Below, piece after piece: positions 1 to 8,482 of a DNA stretch of 64,000 nucleotides (positions are counted from its first letter, which is position 1; each line of letters begins with the position of its first letter). Source of the DNA: Photobacterium ganghwense. GTDB lineage: Bacteria > Pseudomonadota > Gammaproteobacteria > Enterobacterales > Vibrionaceae. The notes under the pieces are model-generated. The model ran no database searches. It saw nothing but the letters and a program-made list of their open reading frames with translations, and was not told where the DNA came from. A program made the position numbers and the translations under genes. Where the stretch lies: positions 930,001 to 994,000 of the forward strand of contig NZ_PYMI01000001.1 of assembly GCF_003025595.1 (NCBI RefSeq), in the 5' to 3' direction.

Positions 1-1194
1 CTGGCCAGCAACACCTGAACCAGCCGCTTGGGTGACCAATTCATCTGCACTGTTGAACAACGAGTAGGTTAATGCACCGGTAGCGGGATCAGCCTCAGTT
101 TCCAGGCGATATTCATCGGCTTTGAGCTGTTTTACATCATCAATTGCTACTTTGATGTCAGCCGTACTGCCCACCTCGGTAATCACTCGCTGTTGTTGTG
201 CAGACAAGCTGTTCACGTCTGTAAACAGGTTTTGTCCCGGCTGACCTTCCAGGTCTAGACCCTGACGTTGCATGGTATTGATCTCACTGGCAAAACCGAT
301 CGCCATTCGCCCTACTTCATTCATGCCTTTTTCAATGACGTCGCTACGGTATTCGATCAGAGCGCCGATTTTGCCCCCCATCGATTCAGCCTTGAGGGGT
401 TTCAGTGAGTTACCATGCTCCAGCGCAACCTGACTTTGACTTGGATCCGGCTCTCCGGGAACAATTGTAAGCTTGGACGGTTCAACGCCGGATACCAGCG
501 TGTAGCCTTGCCCAATCATAATGGTCTGCGCCGGGTTCTCTTTATCAGAGAGCACCGTCACATTGGTGTATTCAGCAAGCTCGTTGATCAACTGCTGTTG
601 CTGATCGTACAAATCATTTTTTTCGCCCCCCTGACTTTCCAGCACTCTGGCATTCAGGGCGGCAAGTTCTTGCCCCAGGGTATTTACCCGACTGACAGAA
701 GCTGCCACTTGATCGCTGACTTCACGGTGCATATCCGTCAGATTGCCATGGGCACTGTTGAGAGTGCTAGCCACCAGACCGGCATTTTCAATCACGGCTT
801 TACGGGAGCCCATATCATTCGGGTGATCCGCCAGGCTTTTAACGGCATCGTAGTAATCGTTCATGTTACTGACCGTTTTACTGGCATTACGGGAAATGTA
901 ATCGTCCATAATGGCAAGCTGGCTGGCTTTTTCATTGCTGGCATGCAGCTGTGTCGTGGTCAGCGTCAGCTCTCGGGCGGCAAAGCGATCGTAGGCCCGG
1001 CTGACATTATCAATGTATGAGCCAGAACCGTAATAATCCCCTCCCAGCCATACGGCATCATTGGCTTTCTGCTCGGCGAGCTGGCGGCTATATCCAGGTG
1101 TATTGACATTATTGATGTTGTGACCTGTGACATTGAGTTGTTTCTGCGAACTCCTCAATCCCGATACGCCAATCTGCAATAAATCCAAAGCCAT
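1..1194 (-). CDS. flgK: Flagellar hook-associated protein FlgK (partial, C-terminus outside window)
   Basis: FlgK (HAP1) forms the hook-filament junction and is exported by the flagellar type III apparatus. The frame is open from the ATG at 1194 to the window edge, giving 398 codons, so only the N-terminal part of a protein usually 450-650 residues long is present. The start reads MALDLLQIGVSGLRSSQKQL and continues with the rod/hook family signature NINNVNTPGYSRQ. A sigma-54-type promoter lies about 70 bases upstream. It follows the flgB-J cluster in the same orientation but is separated from flgJ by an unusual 1.1-kb gap. The identification is secure; what follows flgK (flgL is expected) cannot be seen. 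Confidence 0.96.
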   Translation of the reverse strand, partial: MALDLLQIGVSGLRSSQKQLNVTGHNINNVNTPGYSRQLAEQKANDAVWLGGDYYGSGSYIDNVSRAYDRFAARELTLTTTQLHASNEKASQLAIMDDYISRNASKTVSNMNDYYDAVKSLADHPNDMGSRKAVIENAGLVASTLNSAHGNLTDMHREVSDQVAASVSRVNTLGQELAALNARVLESQGGEKNDLYDQQQQLINELAEYTNVTVLSDKENPAQTIMIGQGYTLVSGVEPSKLTIVPGEPDPSQSQVALEHGNSLKPLKAESMGGKIGALIEYRSDVIEKGMNEVGRMAIGFASEINTMQRQGLDLEGQPGQNLFTDVNSLSAQQQRVITEVGSTADIKVAIDDVKQLKADEYRLETEADPATGALTYSLFNSADELVTQAAGSGVAGQ

Positions 1195-1264
1195 AATTTC
1201 TCCTGGTTTCTACCATTTCGCCAGCCTGCTTACGAAAGCGTTCAGGCCGAACATCAGAGAATTA

Positions 1265-1279
1265 GCAAAAATCACGCCA
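1265..1279 (-). promoter_or_regulatory. Sigma-54 promoter of flgK
   Basis: On the minus strand the site reads TGGCGTGATTTTTGC, which matches the -24/-12 consensus TGGC-N7-TTGC with correct spacing. It ends about 70 bases before the flgK start. In Vibrio, flgK-type genes are known to be RpoN/FlrC-dependent, so the placement fits. Seen by eye; not tested. Confidence 0.75.
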
Positions 1280-1352
1280 ACTCAAACGAGACTGATCGCG
1301 ATTGCCACTCCCTAGTCATTTAATCATTTGCTTACGTGATAATTGCATTCTT

Positions 1353-1394
1353 GCTGAGGGCTGAGGGCTGAGGGCTGAGGGCTGAGGGCTGAGG
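1353..1394. repeat. Heptanucleotide tandem repeat, six copies of GCTGAGG
   Basis: Six uninterrupted copies of GCTGAGG (CCTCAGC on the other strand) run head to tail. They lie between the minus-strand flgK sigma-54 promoter and the plus-strand sigma-54 promoter at 1541. An open frame crosses the repeat on the minus strand but codes only for low-complexity ALSPQPS units, so I treat it as non-coding. Perfect short tandem arrays like this can change copy number by slippage. Confidence 0.95.
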
Positions 1395-1540
1395 GGGCTA
1401 AAGTATTCGCATCGGGTGTAGCTGATACATCTCCCCGCTCACGGATACGCAACCCTAACGGAATTTCAGCACCGCTCAACATGCCCAATTTGAAATTAAA
1501 ATGTTCAATCAGCCAAAATAACCAAAGCAATTTTTTGATT

Positions 1541-1556
1541 TGGCACGATAGCTGCA
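1541..1556 (+). promoter_or_regulatory. Sigma-54 promoter facing away from flgK
   Basis: TGGCACGATAGCTGCA on the plus strand matches the RpoN consensus TGGCACG-N4-TTGCW at all but one position. The expected transcript start, about 12 bases past the -12 GC, falls near 1566, exactly where a long hairpin begins. It points into the flgJ-flgK gap, not toward a flagellar gene. Confidence 0.7.
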
Positions 1557-1564
1557 TTAGAAAT

Positions 1565-1634
1565 GGGTGACGCTCTATGACTTGATTTAATTGTTGTATT
1601 AAACCAACAGGTCATATCGTCATGCTCGACACCC
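1565..1634 (+). ncRNA. Candidate sigma-54-dependent structured RNA or leader
   Basis: The segment can fold into a single long nested stem. GGGTG at 1565-1569 pairs with CACCC at 1630-1634. ACG (1570-1572) pairs with CGT (1618-1620), TATGAC (1576-1581) with GTCATA (1611-1616), TTG (1582-1584) with CAA (1605-1607), and TTTAAT (1586-1591) with ATTAAA (1598-1603). The fold begins at the start site predicted for the promoter at 1541. I do not recognise it as Qrr or any other known Vibrio RNA. It could equally be the structured 5-prime leader of the small ORFs downstream. No clear Rho-independent terminator follows directly. Confidence 0.4.
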
Positions 1635-1704
1635 AAAGCATCTAAATTGATCTCTATGTATAGCTTCCTTTAGGTATGTTTGTAGGTGCTAGAGGGAAAG
1701 TAAG

Positions 1705-1749
1705 ATGAAAACACGCAGTAAAGCCACTATAAATCATAAGGTTATCTGA
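1705..1749 (+). CDS. Possible 14-residue leader peptide
   Basis: This short frame encodes MKTRSKATINHKVI and is preceded by a purine-rich Shine-Dalgarno-like stretch, AGAGGGAAAG, a few bases before the ATG. It lies downstream of the sigma-54 promoter at 1541 and its hairpin and upstream of the 60-residue ORF at 1875. Its reality rests only on the ribosome-binding site and position. It may be a leader peptide or chance. Confidence 0.25.
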   Translation: MKTRSKATINHKVI

Positions 1750-1874
1750 GTTTCCTATGATTTGTACGCTTTGCGAAAACATCAAAAAGACTAAAGGTAG
1801 TTTTTATCTTTTCGAGCACTATAATGATTTTTTGGTAAAAACAGAGTCAGCTAGGAAAAGTAATAAGGAACAGA

Positions 1875-2057
1875 ATGAATATCGGGATTGCAACGTTACT
1901 GGGCTATGCGCTCAAAGAAATCGTGGGTCCGTTTATCATGGACAACATTAATGAAGGTAAGGCTGAGAAAGTTCAGCAGAATGAAATTCATCAGGCACTT
2001 TCTGAGAGTGAGGATACGCTGAAAATTGTTTCGACCATTGTCGATATTTTTGTCTGA
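1875..2057 (+). CDS. Hypothetical 60-residue protein in flgJ-flgK gap
   Basis: The product is not recognised. It starts MNIGIATLLGYALKEIVGPF, a hydrophobic or amphipathic N-terminal half of about 25 residues. A charged Lys/Glu/Gln-rich middle and a hydrophobic tail ending IVSTIVDIFV follow. An AAGGAAC Shine-Dalgarno-like sequence lies seven bases before the ATG. Codon use looks like that of a normal gene. It runs opposite to the flanking flagellar genes and lies downstream of the plus-strand sigma-54 promoter, so it may be the coding part of that transcript. An overlapping 64-codon frame at 1757 has no ribosome-binding site and is less likely. Confidence 0.5.
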   Translation: MNIGIATLLGYALKEIVGPFIMDNINEGKAEKVQQNEIHQALSESEDTLKIVSTIVDIFV

Positions 2058-2319
2058 AAGGCGTTTGTCTAAGAATGCCTTTATCTGACATGCTTTTAGT
2101 TAAAGTAAATAAAAACCCAACCGTTTACGATACTACCACTTTCTCTGATTTTATTTGCAGCCAGCCAGAACTGATTACCTGTTCGCTGTAACTAACAAGG
2201 TAAACATCTGGTTTCTACATCTGGCTTTTGCTGTTCATGGCTCTGTCACTCATTTCTCAGTAACAACAGTTTCCGCGCTTTGGCCATACTTTTTCCGCCC
2301 TTATTTTTCCATTCCGCCC
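2058..2319. other. Rest of flgJ-flgK gap, no gene seen
   Basis: I see no supported gene here. A weak hairpin (AAAGGC/GCCTTT around 2057-2086) could end the plus-strand transcript, but it has no clean T-run. No terminator is evident for flgJ. Confidence 0.4.
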
Positions 2320-3405
2320 TTACTTTTCCATCATCTCATTGACCTGATCGAGCACTCTGAGCACCTTCTTACTGTATTCAGGGTCCGTCGCATAACCGGC
2401 TTTGTGAATTTCTCTGACAAAACGTTCTGGCTGAGTGCGATAGTTCAGTGCCGTTTCATAGCGTGGGTTATCCTGCAAAAAACGCACATAATCGCTGAAA
2501 CTGTCCTGGTAAGAGTTATATGACCGAAAAGATGCCCGCTCCTGAACAGGGATGCCCTGATGGAACTCAAGTGTTTGCGTCGTCAGCTTCTTCCCGCCCC
2601 AGCGTGAGTCCGCTTTAATATTAAACAAGTTATAGCTGTCGCCGGCGGCATTGCGCAGTACCTTTTTCCCCCAGCCGGTTTCCAGCGCGGCTTGCGCAAT
2701 CAAGACCCCAGGATCAACCCCGAGCACACGCCCGGCTCGCATCGCATAAGGTTTCATCGCCTGAACAAACTCATCGGGCGAAGTAAACGAGGTCGGCTTT
2801 CTCGGTGGTAAGGCTGGCATCTCAGAAGTGGCAGATACATCAACAGGTTGGGAGACGGCACGATATGGCGGCAACACGTTGTCACGCTCGCTGACAGGCA
2901 TATTGCTATCAGTTACCGGCAACTGATTCGTCTCGACCAGCAATGAGGTTTTGACGGTATCCGGTGTTTGGCGACTGTCAGCCTCATTGTGCACACTGCG
3001 ATCAGGCTGTTCAGGATGCAGAAGCTTCTCGGTATCACTGGGGCTCAATATAGTTTGAGCCTCATGAGACGCAGCCTCTTCACCGCTCAGGTGTGCCCCA
3101 AGTTGTTCCACAATCAGATCAGCCAACCCCAGGGAGTTCGTCCGGCTAAGCTCACTCGCCATCTGCTCGTCATGCATTTGCTCGAAAAACTTGGTATTTC
3201 GGCTGCTCATCAAGTCAGACTCAAACGCCGAGTTAGCTTCTCGCATGGATTTGAACATCATTTGAGTAAAAATGGCCTCAAACTGCTCAGCCGCGGCACG
3301 AAGACCCTGAGATTCGCCGTCTTTACCGGTTTTGACACCGGCACGCAGCCGTTCCAGGCCCGCCATATCCAGCACAAATCCCGTGTCAAATTGATTATTT
3401 TTCAT
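2320..3405 (-). CDS. flgJ: Flagellar rod assembly protein / peptidoglycan hydrolase FlgJ
   Basis: FlgJ caps the growing rod and cuts peptidoglycan so that the rod can cross the cell wall. The N-terminal 100 residues are the rod-cap part. A linker of about 100 residues rich in Pro, Ser and Thr follows. The C-terminal 160 residues are a glucosaminidase domain with the AALETGWGKK motif, whose Glu (about residue 240) is the expected catalytic acid. At 361 residues it is longer than the roughly 315 of Salmonella FlgJ because of the linker, which is usual for Vibrio. It is the last gene of the flgF-J unit, 29 bases after flgI. Confidence 0.95.
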   Translation of the reverse strand: MKNNQFDTGFVLDMAGLERLRAGVKTGKDGESQGLRAAAEQFEAIFTQMMFKSMREANSAFESDLMSSRNTKFFEQMHDEQMASELSRTNSLGLADLIVEQLGAHLSGEEAASHEAQTILSPSDTEKLLHPEQPDRSVHNEADSRQTPDTVKTSLLVETNQLPVTDSNMPVSERDNVLPPYRAVSQPVDVSATSEMPALPPRKPTSFTSPDEFVQAMKPYAMRAGRVLGVDPGVLIAQAALETGWGKKVLRNAAGDSYNLFNIKADSRWGGKKLTTQTLEFHQGIPVQERASFRSYNSYQDSFSDYVRFLQDNPRYETALNYRTQPERFVREIHKAGYATDPEYSKKVLRVLDQVNEMMEK

Positions 3406-3434
3406 CTTGTCCTCAAGACACTAAATAAAAAGCT

Positions 3435-4553
3435 TTAAATAATAATCAACTGGCCTTCAATCGCACCCGCCTGTTTCAGCGCCTGCAAAATTGCCATTAA
3501 GTCTGATGGGGCAGCCCCAACCTGATTGACCGCCCGAACCAGATCTTCCAGCGTTGCGCCAGGCTCGAACAGGAACATACGTGAATCTTCTTCTTTGACC
3601 TGAATTTCGCTATTGGGCACGACGGCTGTCTGCCCACCGCCGAATGCATTCGGCTGGCTGACCGCATAGTTTTCTTTGATTGAAACCGTCATACCGCCAT
3701 GGGTAATGGCGGCTGGTTTCAGACGAACATGTTGACCAATCACAATGGTCCCTGTCCGGGAGTTAACGATGATTTTCGCCCCGGCATCGGCAGGTTTAAA
3801 TTCGATGTTTTCAATTGCCGCTAGAAATGCCACGCGCTGGCTGACATCACGCGGAGCACGTACCCGAACGGACGCGGCATCTACAGCAGACGCGACGCCA
3901 GGGCCGAGGAAATCATTTACAGCCTCAACCATACTTTGCGCCGTCGTAAAATCAGGTTCAAACAGGTTGAATGTCAGGTAATCGCCGCGTCCGAACGGAT
4001 TTGGGACTTCCTGCTCAACAATCGCGCCCGAGGGAACCGTCCCCACCGTTGGCGTGTTACTCATGATGCTCGAGCCATCGGCACCGTCTGCGGTAAAACC
4101 CCCGACAACCAAGCTGCCCTGCGCCACTGCATAAACTTTGCCATCCAGGCCTTTCAGGAAGGTCTGTAGCAAGGTACCACCGCGCAGGCTTTTGGCTGAG
4201 CCAATAGAGGATACAGTGATATCAATAGACTGCCCTTGCTTGGTAAACGGCGGCAATGTGGCATGTACCGCCACCGCAGCAACGTTTTTGGTACGAAAAC
4301 GCGCATCAGCCGGCAGATTAATGCCGAAGTTGTTCAGCATGGCCAGAAAGCTTTGCTCAGTATACGTCGCAGAAGACGACTCACCGGTGCCCGGAAGACC
4401 GACCACCAGGCCATACCCGACCAGCTGGTTATCCCGCACTCCCGCAACGGATGAGACATCCTTAATCCGGGCGGCATTCGCCACACCGGCCATCATGGTC
4501 ATAGATGCCGCCAGAACCAGGGAAGTCATCAGGGTAGTAATCAGTCTTTTCAT
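3435..4553 (-). CDS. flgI: Flagellar P-ring protein FlgI
   Basis: FlgI subunits form the periplasmic P-ring, the bushing around the rod in the peptidoglycan layer. I set the start at the ATG at 4553 because the protein then opens with a clear Sec signal peptide, [18 protein letters not shown] up to a GVANA cleavage site, followed by mature [20 protein letters not shown]. The frame stays open 52 codons further upstream, but that part overlaps flgH. The 372-residue length is typical. Only four bases separate it from flgH, so the two are almost certainly co-transcribed. Confidence 0.96.
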   Translation of the reverse strand: MKRLITTLMTSLVLAASMTMMAGVANAARIKDVSSVAGVRDNQLVGYGLVVGLPGTGESSSATYTEQSFLAMLNNFGINLPADARFRTKNVAAVAVHATLPPFTKQGQSIDITVSSIGSAKSLRGGTLLQTFLKGLDGKVYAVAQGSLVVGGFTADGADGSSIMSNTPTVGTVPSGAIVEQEVPNPFGRGDYLTFNLFEPDFTTAQSMVEAVNDFLGPGVASAVDAASVRVRAPRDVSQRVAFLAAIENIEFKPADAGAKIIVNSRTGTIVIGQHVRLKPAAITHGGMTVSIKENYAVSQPNAFGGGQTAVVPNSEIQVKEEDSRMFLFEPGATLEDLVRAVNQVGAAPSDLMAILQALKQAGAIEGQLIII

Positions 4554-4557
4554 AACC

Positions 4558-5319
4558 TTACATCGCTGCGTTAAAGAATCGGGCGAACCAGCTTGGCGTT
4601 TGCGTATCCTGGCGATCACCGGTCGCCGAATACTGAATACGGGCATTAGAAATCCGGGTGGACGGAATGGAATTATTGGTATCAATATCATCCGGTCGGA
4701 TCGTGCCACTCACCCGGATGTATTCATCCCCGCTGTTCAGAGTCAGCCATTTTTCCCCGCGCACTATCAGGTTGCCATTTGGCAGCACTTCAATTACCTC
4801 AACCGAAAGTGAACCGGAAAAACTGTTACTCTGATCCGCCGAAGCCGAACCTGAAAATTTGTTGTCGTTACTGAGCAGATAAGACAGGTTGTAATCAGCA
4901 ATGGTGGCAGGTCGTCCGCCCAACTCAATAGGATCGAGTTTCATGTCAGTGGATTTGCCCAGATCTGAACTGGCGCTTTTTTTCGCCTGGGTCTTTTCCT
5001 GCAACATAACAGTGACAATATCCCCCAGACCGCGAGGGCGGGTGTCATTGTAAAGATCCTGAGAAGCCGTATTGAACAGCGAACCCGTTGCTGTTGTGTA
5101 ATGCTCAGGCTGATTAGGTGGCCGAACAGCAGACCATGCCGGATCGCCCTGAACCGCATCTTCCCGCGTCCGCACCAGATCAATAATGCCTTTGCTCGGC
5201 TCCGTACTGCCTTCCACCGCATCCACATCGCTGACGGCGGTTTCCAGATCAGAACCGGTATCCGGTTTAGACACACACCCCGTCAGCAACAGGATCAGAA
5301 TCCATACCCCGTATTTCAT
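4558..5319 (-). CDS. flgH: Flagellar L-ring lipoprotein FlgH
   Basis: FlgH forms the outer-membrane L-ring and is lipid-anchored. The protein starts [15 protein letters not shown], a signal peptide with a LLTG-C lipobox and the lipidated Cys at residue 15. The conserved C-terminal ring domain contains [20 protein letters not shown]. The length of 253 residues is normal. It sits between flgG (27 bases upstream) and flgI (four bases downstream) in the minus-strand unit. Confidence 0.96.
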   Translation of the reverse strand: MKYGVWILILLLTGCVSKPDTGSDLETAVSDVDAVEGSTEPSKGIIDLVRTREDAVQGDPAWSAVRPPNQPEHYTTATGSLFNTASQDLYNDTRPRGLGDIVTVMLQEKTQAKKSASSDLGKSTDMKLDPIELGGRPATIADYNLSYLLSNDNKFSGSASADQSNSFSGSLSVEVIEVLPNGNLIVRGEKWLTLNSGDEYIRVSGTIRPDDIDTNNSIPSTRISNARIQYSATGDRQDTQTPSWFARFFNAAM

Positions 5320-5346
5320 TGTTTATCCTGCCGCCTTTGATTTAGA

Positions 5347-6135
5347 TTAAAGTTGCTGGTTCACGTAACTCAACATCTGATCCACTGTCGAGATCACTTT
5401 CGAGTTCATCTCGTAGACACGCTGGGCTTCAATCATATTCACCAACTCTTCGGTGACGTTTACGTTTGATGTTTCCAGCATGGACTGACGAATGCTGCCG
5501 AAACCATCAAGCCCTGGGATACCGTCCTGCGGATCACCACTGGCCCCCGTTGGCAAAAACAGGTTCTGACCAATAGGCTCCAAGCCTCCCGGATTGATGA
5601 AGTTGGTCAGGTTGATCTGGCCAATTGGCTGGTTTTCCTGTTGATCACGGATACGAGCAGACACTTCACCGTCGGTCCCCACTGTAATCGCCACGGCGTT
5701 ATCCGGCACAACCAGTTCAGGCTCCAGGACATAGCCCGAGCCGGAGGTCACAATCTGGCCTTGCTCGTTGACCGTGAACTGGCCATTTCGGGTATAGCCG
5801 ATATTGCCGTCAGGCATCATTACCTGGAAGAAACCATCGCCTTCCACCATCAGATCCAGTGCGTTGTCAGTGGTCTGGGTATTCCCCTGCGTAAAGACTT
5901 TCTGGGTTGCCACCACTTTAGAACCCGCACCCAACATCAGGCCGGATGGCAAAGTGGTGTTCTGTGTGACCTGACCGCCTGGCTGGTTGATATTCTGGTA
6001 GAACAGATCTTCAAATACCGGACGACTCTTTTTAAATCCCACCGTTGAGGCGTTGGCCAGGTTATTGGAAATGGTTGAGATATTGGTTTGCTGCGCGTCG
6101 AGACCCGTCTTACTAACCCATAGAGCTGGATGCAT
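5347..6135 (-). CDS. flgG: Flagellar distal rod protein FlgG
   Basis: FlgG builds the distal rod. It starts MHPALWVSKTGLDAQQTNIS and shows the axial-protein signature NNLANASTVGFKKSRP near residue 30, with the matching C-terminal coiled region TEELVNMIEAQRVYEMNSKV. The 262-residue length is typical. It lies between flgF (19 bases upstream) and flgH. Confidence 0.96.
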   Translation of the reverse strand: MHPALWVSKTGLDAQQTNISTISNNLANASTVGFKKSRPVFEDLFYQNINQPGGQVTQNTTLPSGLMLGAGSKVVATQKVFTQGNTQTTDNALDLMVEGDGFFQVMMPDGNIGYTRNGQFTVNEQGQIVTSGSGYVLEPELVVPDNAVAITVGTDGEVSARIRDQQENQPIGQINLTNFINPGGLEPIGQNLFLPTGASGDPQDGIPGLDGFGSIRQSMLETSNVNVTEELVNMIEAQRVYEMNSKVISTVDQMLSYVNQQL

Positions 6136-6154
6136 GCTGTTTTACCCCTGTTTC

Positions 6155-6907
6155 TTATCCAATACGCATTAATGATGCGGAGGCTTTGTCCATTTCCTCA
6201 GCGGTTTTCATCAACTTGACCTGCATTTCGAAATGTCGCTGCAAATCGATCATACTGGTCATTTCACCCACGGCATTCACATTGCTCCCTTCCAGGAAGC
6301 CGCTCAGCAACGTGACGGTTGCATCCGGCTCCAACCCGATAGGGTTGGGGGCACTGAATTTAAAGAGGCCATCGACATCTTTGAAAAGGCTTTTGTTATC
6401 CGGCTTCACCAACTTGATGCGATCAATCTGGATCATGGCTTCAGGCGGCGCGCCTTGCGGCAAAACATGAATCATGCCGTTCTTCTTAACCTCGATTTTG
6501 TTGATCGGCAGCGGAATCTGAATCGGGGTATCCCCTTCACCCAGAATTAACTGGCCGTTGCTGTTTTGCAGCATGCCAGCCTCATCAATTTTCAGGTGAC
6601 CTGCTCGGGTATAGGCTTCTTTGCCGGTGCTGTCCTGTACCGCCAGCCAGCCTTCTCCTTCAATCGCCACATCTAACTCCCGGCCGGTAGACTTCACACT
6701 GCCTTGGGAAAAATCATTACCGGGACGTTCCGTCATAGTAAATACCCGGGTCGGTAAGCCTTCACCATAAGCCTGCATCATACGAGCCTGCTCGAGGTCG
6801 GCGCGAAAACCAGTGGTACTCACATTCGCCAAGTTATTGGCATGCAGCTGCATCCCGTACATATCTTGTTTGGCACCACTCATGGCCAGGAAAAGTGCAC
6901 GATCCAT
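6155..6907 (-). CDS. flgF: Flagellar proximal rod protein FlgF
   Basis: FlgF is a proximal rod subunit of 250 residues. The N-terminus MDRALFLAMSGAKQDMYGMQ and the NNLANVSTTGFRADLEQA signature identify the family. The C-terminal helix includes GEMTSMIDLQRHFEMQVKLM. It is the first gene after a terminator that follows flgE and has its own sigma-54 promoter 33 bases upstream, so flgFGHIJ appears to be a separate transcription unit from flgBCDE. Confidence 0.96.
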   Translation of the reverse strand: MDRALFLAMSGAKQDMYGMQLHANNLANVSTTGFRADLEQARMMQAYGEGLPTRVFTMTERPGNDFSQGSVKSTGRELDVAIEGEGWLAVQDSTGKEAYTRAGHLKIDEAGMLQNSNGQLILGEGDTPIQIPLPINKIEVKKNGMIHVLPQGAPPEAMIQIDRIKLVKPDNKSLFKDVDGLFKFSAPNPIGLEPDATVTLLSGFLEGSNVNAVGEMTSMIDLQRHFEMQVKLMKTAEEMDKASASLMRIG

Positions 6908-6939
6908 AACATCTCCCTTCAGTCGATGGCAGAATCAAA

Positions 6940-6954
6940 GCAATTTCCATACCA
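6940..6954 (-). promoter_or_regulatory. Sigma-54 promoter of flgF
   Basis: On the minus strand TGGTATGGAAATTGC fits TGGYAYR-N4-TTGC at every defined position. It ends 33 bases before the flgF ATG, a normal leader length for an RpoN promoter. It follows the flgE terminator, which supports an independent flgFGHIJ unit. Confidence 0.8.
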
Positions 6955-7062
6955 CAGATGCAAATTATTGTTTTATATGGACATAGCGCAGATGGAGTCG
7001 GCATTTCAGACGCAGAATTCAGCCACTGCCGATAAATTGGCACCCGGACGAGAAGCTTGAGG

Positions 7063-7096
7063 AAAAAAATTGCCGCCGACAGGTTGCCGGCGGCGG
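7063..7096 (-). terminator. Rho-independent terminator after flgE
   Basis: On the minus strand a GC-rich stem, CCGCCGCCGGCAACC...GTCGGCGGC, is followed by AATTTTTTT. It sits 47 bases past the flgE stop codon and splits flgBCDE from flgFGHIJ. Confidence 0.85.
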
Positions 7097-7142
7097 AAGA
7101 ACGTTATCGCGTTATGATAACCCCTCGGGTAAACCGTTTGGA

Positions 7143-8462
7143 CTATCGAATCTGCAGAATGTTCTGCTGCAGCTGGTTGTTCACATCCAGTGCACGGGAG
7201 CTGGCCTGGAAGTTACGCTGCGCTGAAATCAAATCCACCAGCTCCTGAGTCATATCGATATTCGACTGTTCCAGCGTACCGTTTTTAATGGCACCAAAGG
7301 AACCCTGAGCCGCATCCCCCCAGATCACTTCGCCGGACTCCTGACTGACTTTCCACATCGTGCCACCTTGCTGCGCCAGTCCCTGCTCATTTGGCACTCG
7401 TGCCATTGCTACACGCCCGACCACCAGATCTTTACCGTTCGAGTAAGAAGCCAGAATATTGCCATCCGGGTCGATATCAACATTGGACAGGTAGCCCGTA
7501 GTCGCGCCGTCTTTATCCTGGAAACGGCGGATTTCAAAAGGTGCCGCATATTGGGTGGTGTCTTCGTAATTCATCGACAGCGTTTGTGTCCCATCAGCAC
7601 CGCCTACGTTGACACCTGCTGCCTGGAAGCTGACCGTCCGGAACTTGTCCGTTGAGGTCATTTTACCGGAGGTGTCGAAAGTCATGCGATGACCCACATG
7701 GCCAGTACCATTATTCACGACTTCATTCGCTGGTAAATTTGTCGGGTCAATATTCAATGGACTTTCAGTTCCTGCTGCATCCGTCACCGTGTAGTACACC
7801 TGCCAGGAGTTTGCCGCAGTCGGGCTTTCGGCCACATAGTAAGTGGACAGTTTGTACGGTTTACCCAAAGAGTCATACACGGTAGATGACGTCGATTTGT
7901 TGAATGAGTCCGGATTCTGTGGATCAAAGGGAGAGTTCACCGGCTGCGTTTCTTTGTTCGGCAGGTTCAGCGAAATATTCATGTTGTTCGATTTCTGCGG
8001 CTGACCGAACGTATCACTGATTTTCATCGGCTTAGGCTCATACGAGGCCACCGATTTGGTGTCATTGTTAACTTCATAACCCAGCAGGAAATTGTTTTCT
8101 GCATTGACAATTTCGTTGTCGCTGTTGAGGTGGAATGCACCGTTACGTGTCAGGCTGTTCACATTCGGCTCATTTTTATTGGCCGCTACCGCAAAAAATC
8201 CGGTGCCCGATACGCGTAAATCCAGCGGGTTATTCGTGTAGATACTTGAACCTTCATGGAACTGCTGAGCAACGGTAGATGTTTGCACCCCGCCGCCTGT
8301 TGTGGTTTTGCTGTTCGAGAAAATAGAGTTGGAGTAAACATCGGCAAACTCGGCACGGGACTCTTTAAAGCCGTAGGTGTTGGCGTTAGCAATGTTGTTA
8401 CTGGTTGTGTTCAGATCTTTCTGGGCTGCACTCAGGCCGCTCAACGCAATATTCATGCTCAT
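7143..8462 (-). CDS. flgE: Flagellar hook protein FlgE
   Basis: FlgE polymerises into the hook. It starts MSMNIALSGLSAAQKDLNTT with the axial signature SNNIANANTYGFKESRAEFA. The C-terminus TQELVDLISAQRNFQASSRA matches the family helix. The 439-residue length is usual for Vibrio FlgE. The middle is the variable surface domain. It follows flgD by 20 bases and is followed by a strong terminator. Confidence 0.96.
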   Translation of the reverse strand: MSMNIALSGLSAAQKDLNTTSNNIANANTYGFKESRAEFADVYSNSIFSNSKTTTGGGVQTSTVAQQFHEGSSIYTNNPLDLRVSGTGFFAVAANKNEPNVNSLTRNGAFHLNSDNEIVNAENNFLLGYEVNNDTKSVASYEPKPMKISDTFGQPQKSNNMNISLNLPNKETQPVNSPFDPQNPDSFNKSTSSTVYDSLGKPYKLSTYYVAESPTAANSWQVYYTVTDAAGTESPLNIDPTNLPANEVVNNGTGHVGHRMTFDTSGKMTSTDKFRTVSFQAAGVNVGGADGTQTLSMNYEDTTQYAAPFEIRRFQDKDGATTGYLSNVDIDPDGNILASYSNGKDLVVGRVAMARVPNEQGLAQQGGTMWKVSQESGEVIWGDAAQGSFGAIKNGTLEQSNIDMTQELVDLISAQRNFQASSRALDVNNQLQQNILQIR

Positions 8463-8482
8463 TGTTATAATTCCTCTTGCTG

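Noticed and set aside
1353..1394. CRISPR-like array
   Set aside because: Seven-base units without spacers; no cas genes in the window.
1324..1557. 77-codon minus-strand ORF across the heptamer repeat
   Set aside because: Its C-terminal half is only the repeat translated (ALSPQPS units), it has no convincing ribosome-binding site, and the sigma-54 site at 1541 lies inside it.
1757..1951. 64-codon ORF overlapping the 60-residue gene
   Set aside because: It has no Shine-Dalgarno sequence and its 3-prime half is out of frame with the better-supported ORF at 1875.
4554..4709. N-terminal extension of flgI
   Set aside because: It overlaps flgH and places the signal peptide internally; the ATG at 4553 explains the protein.
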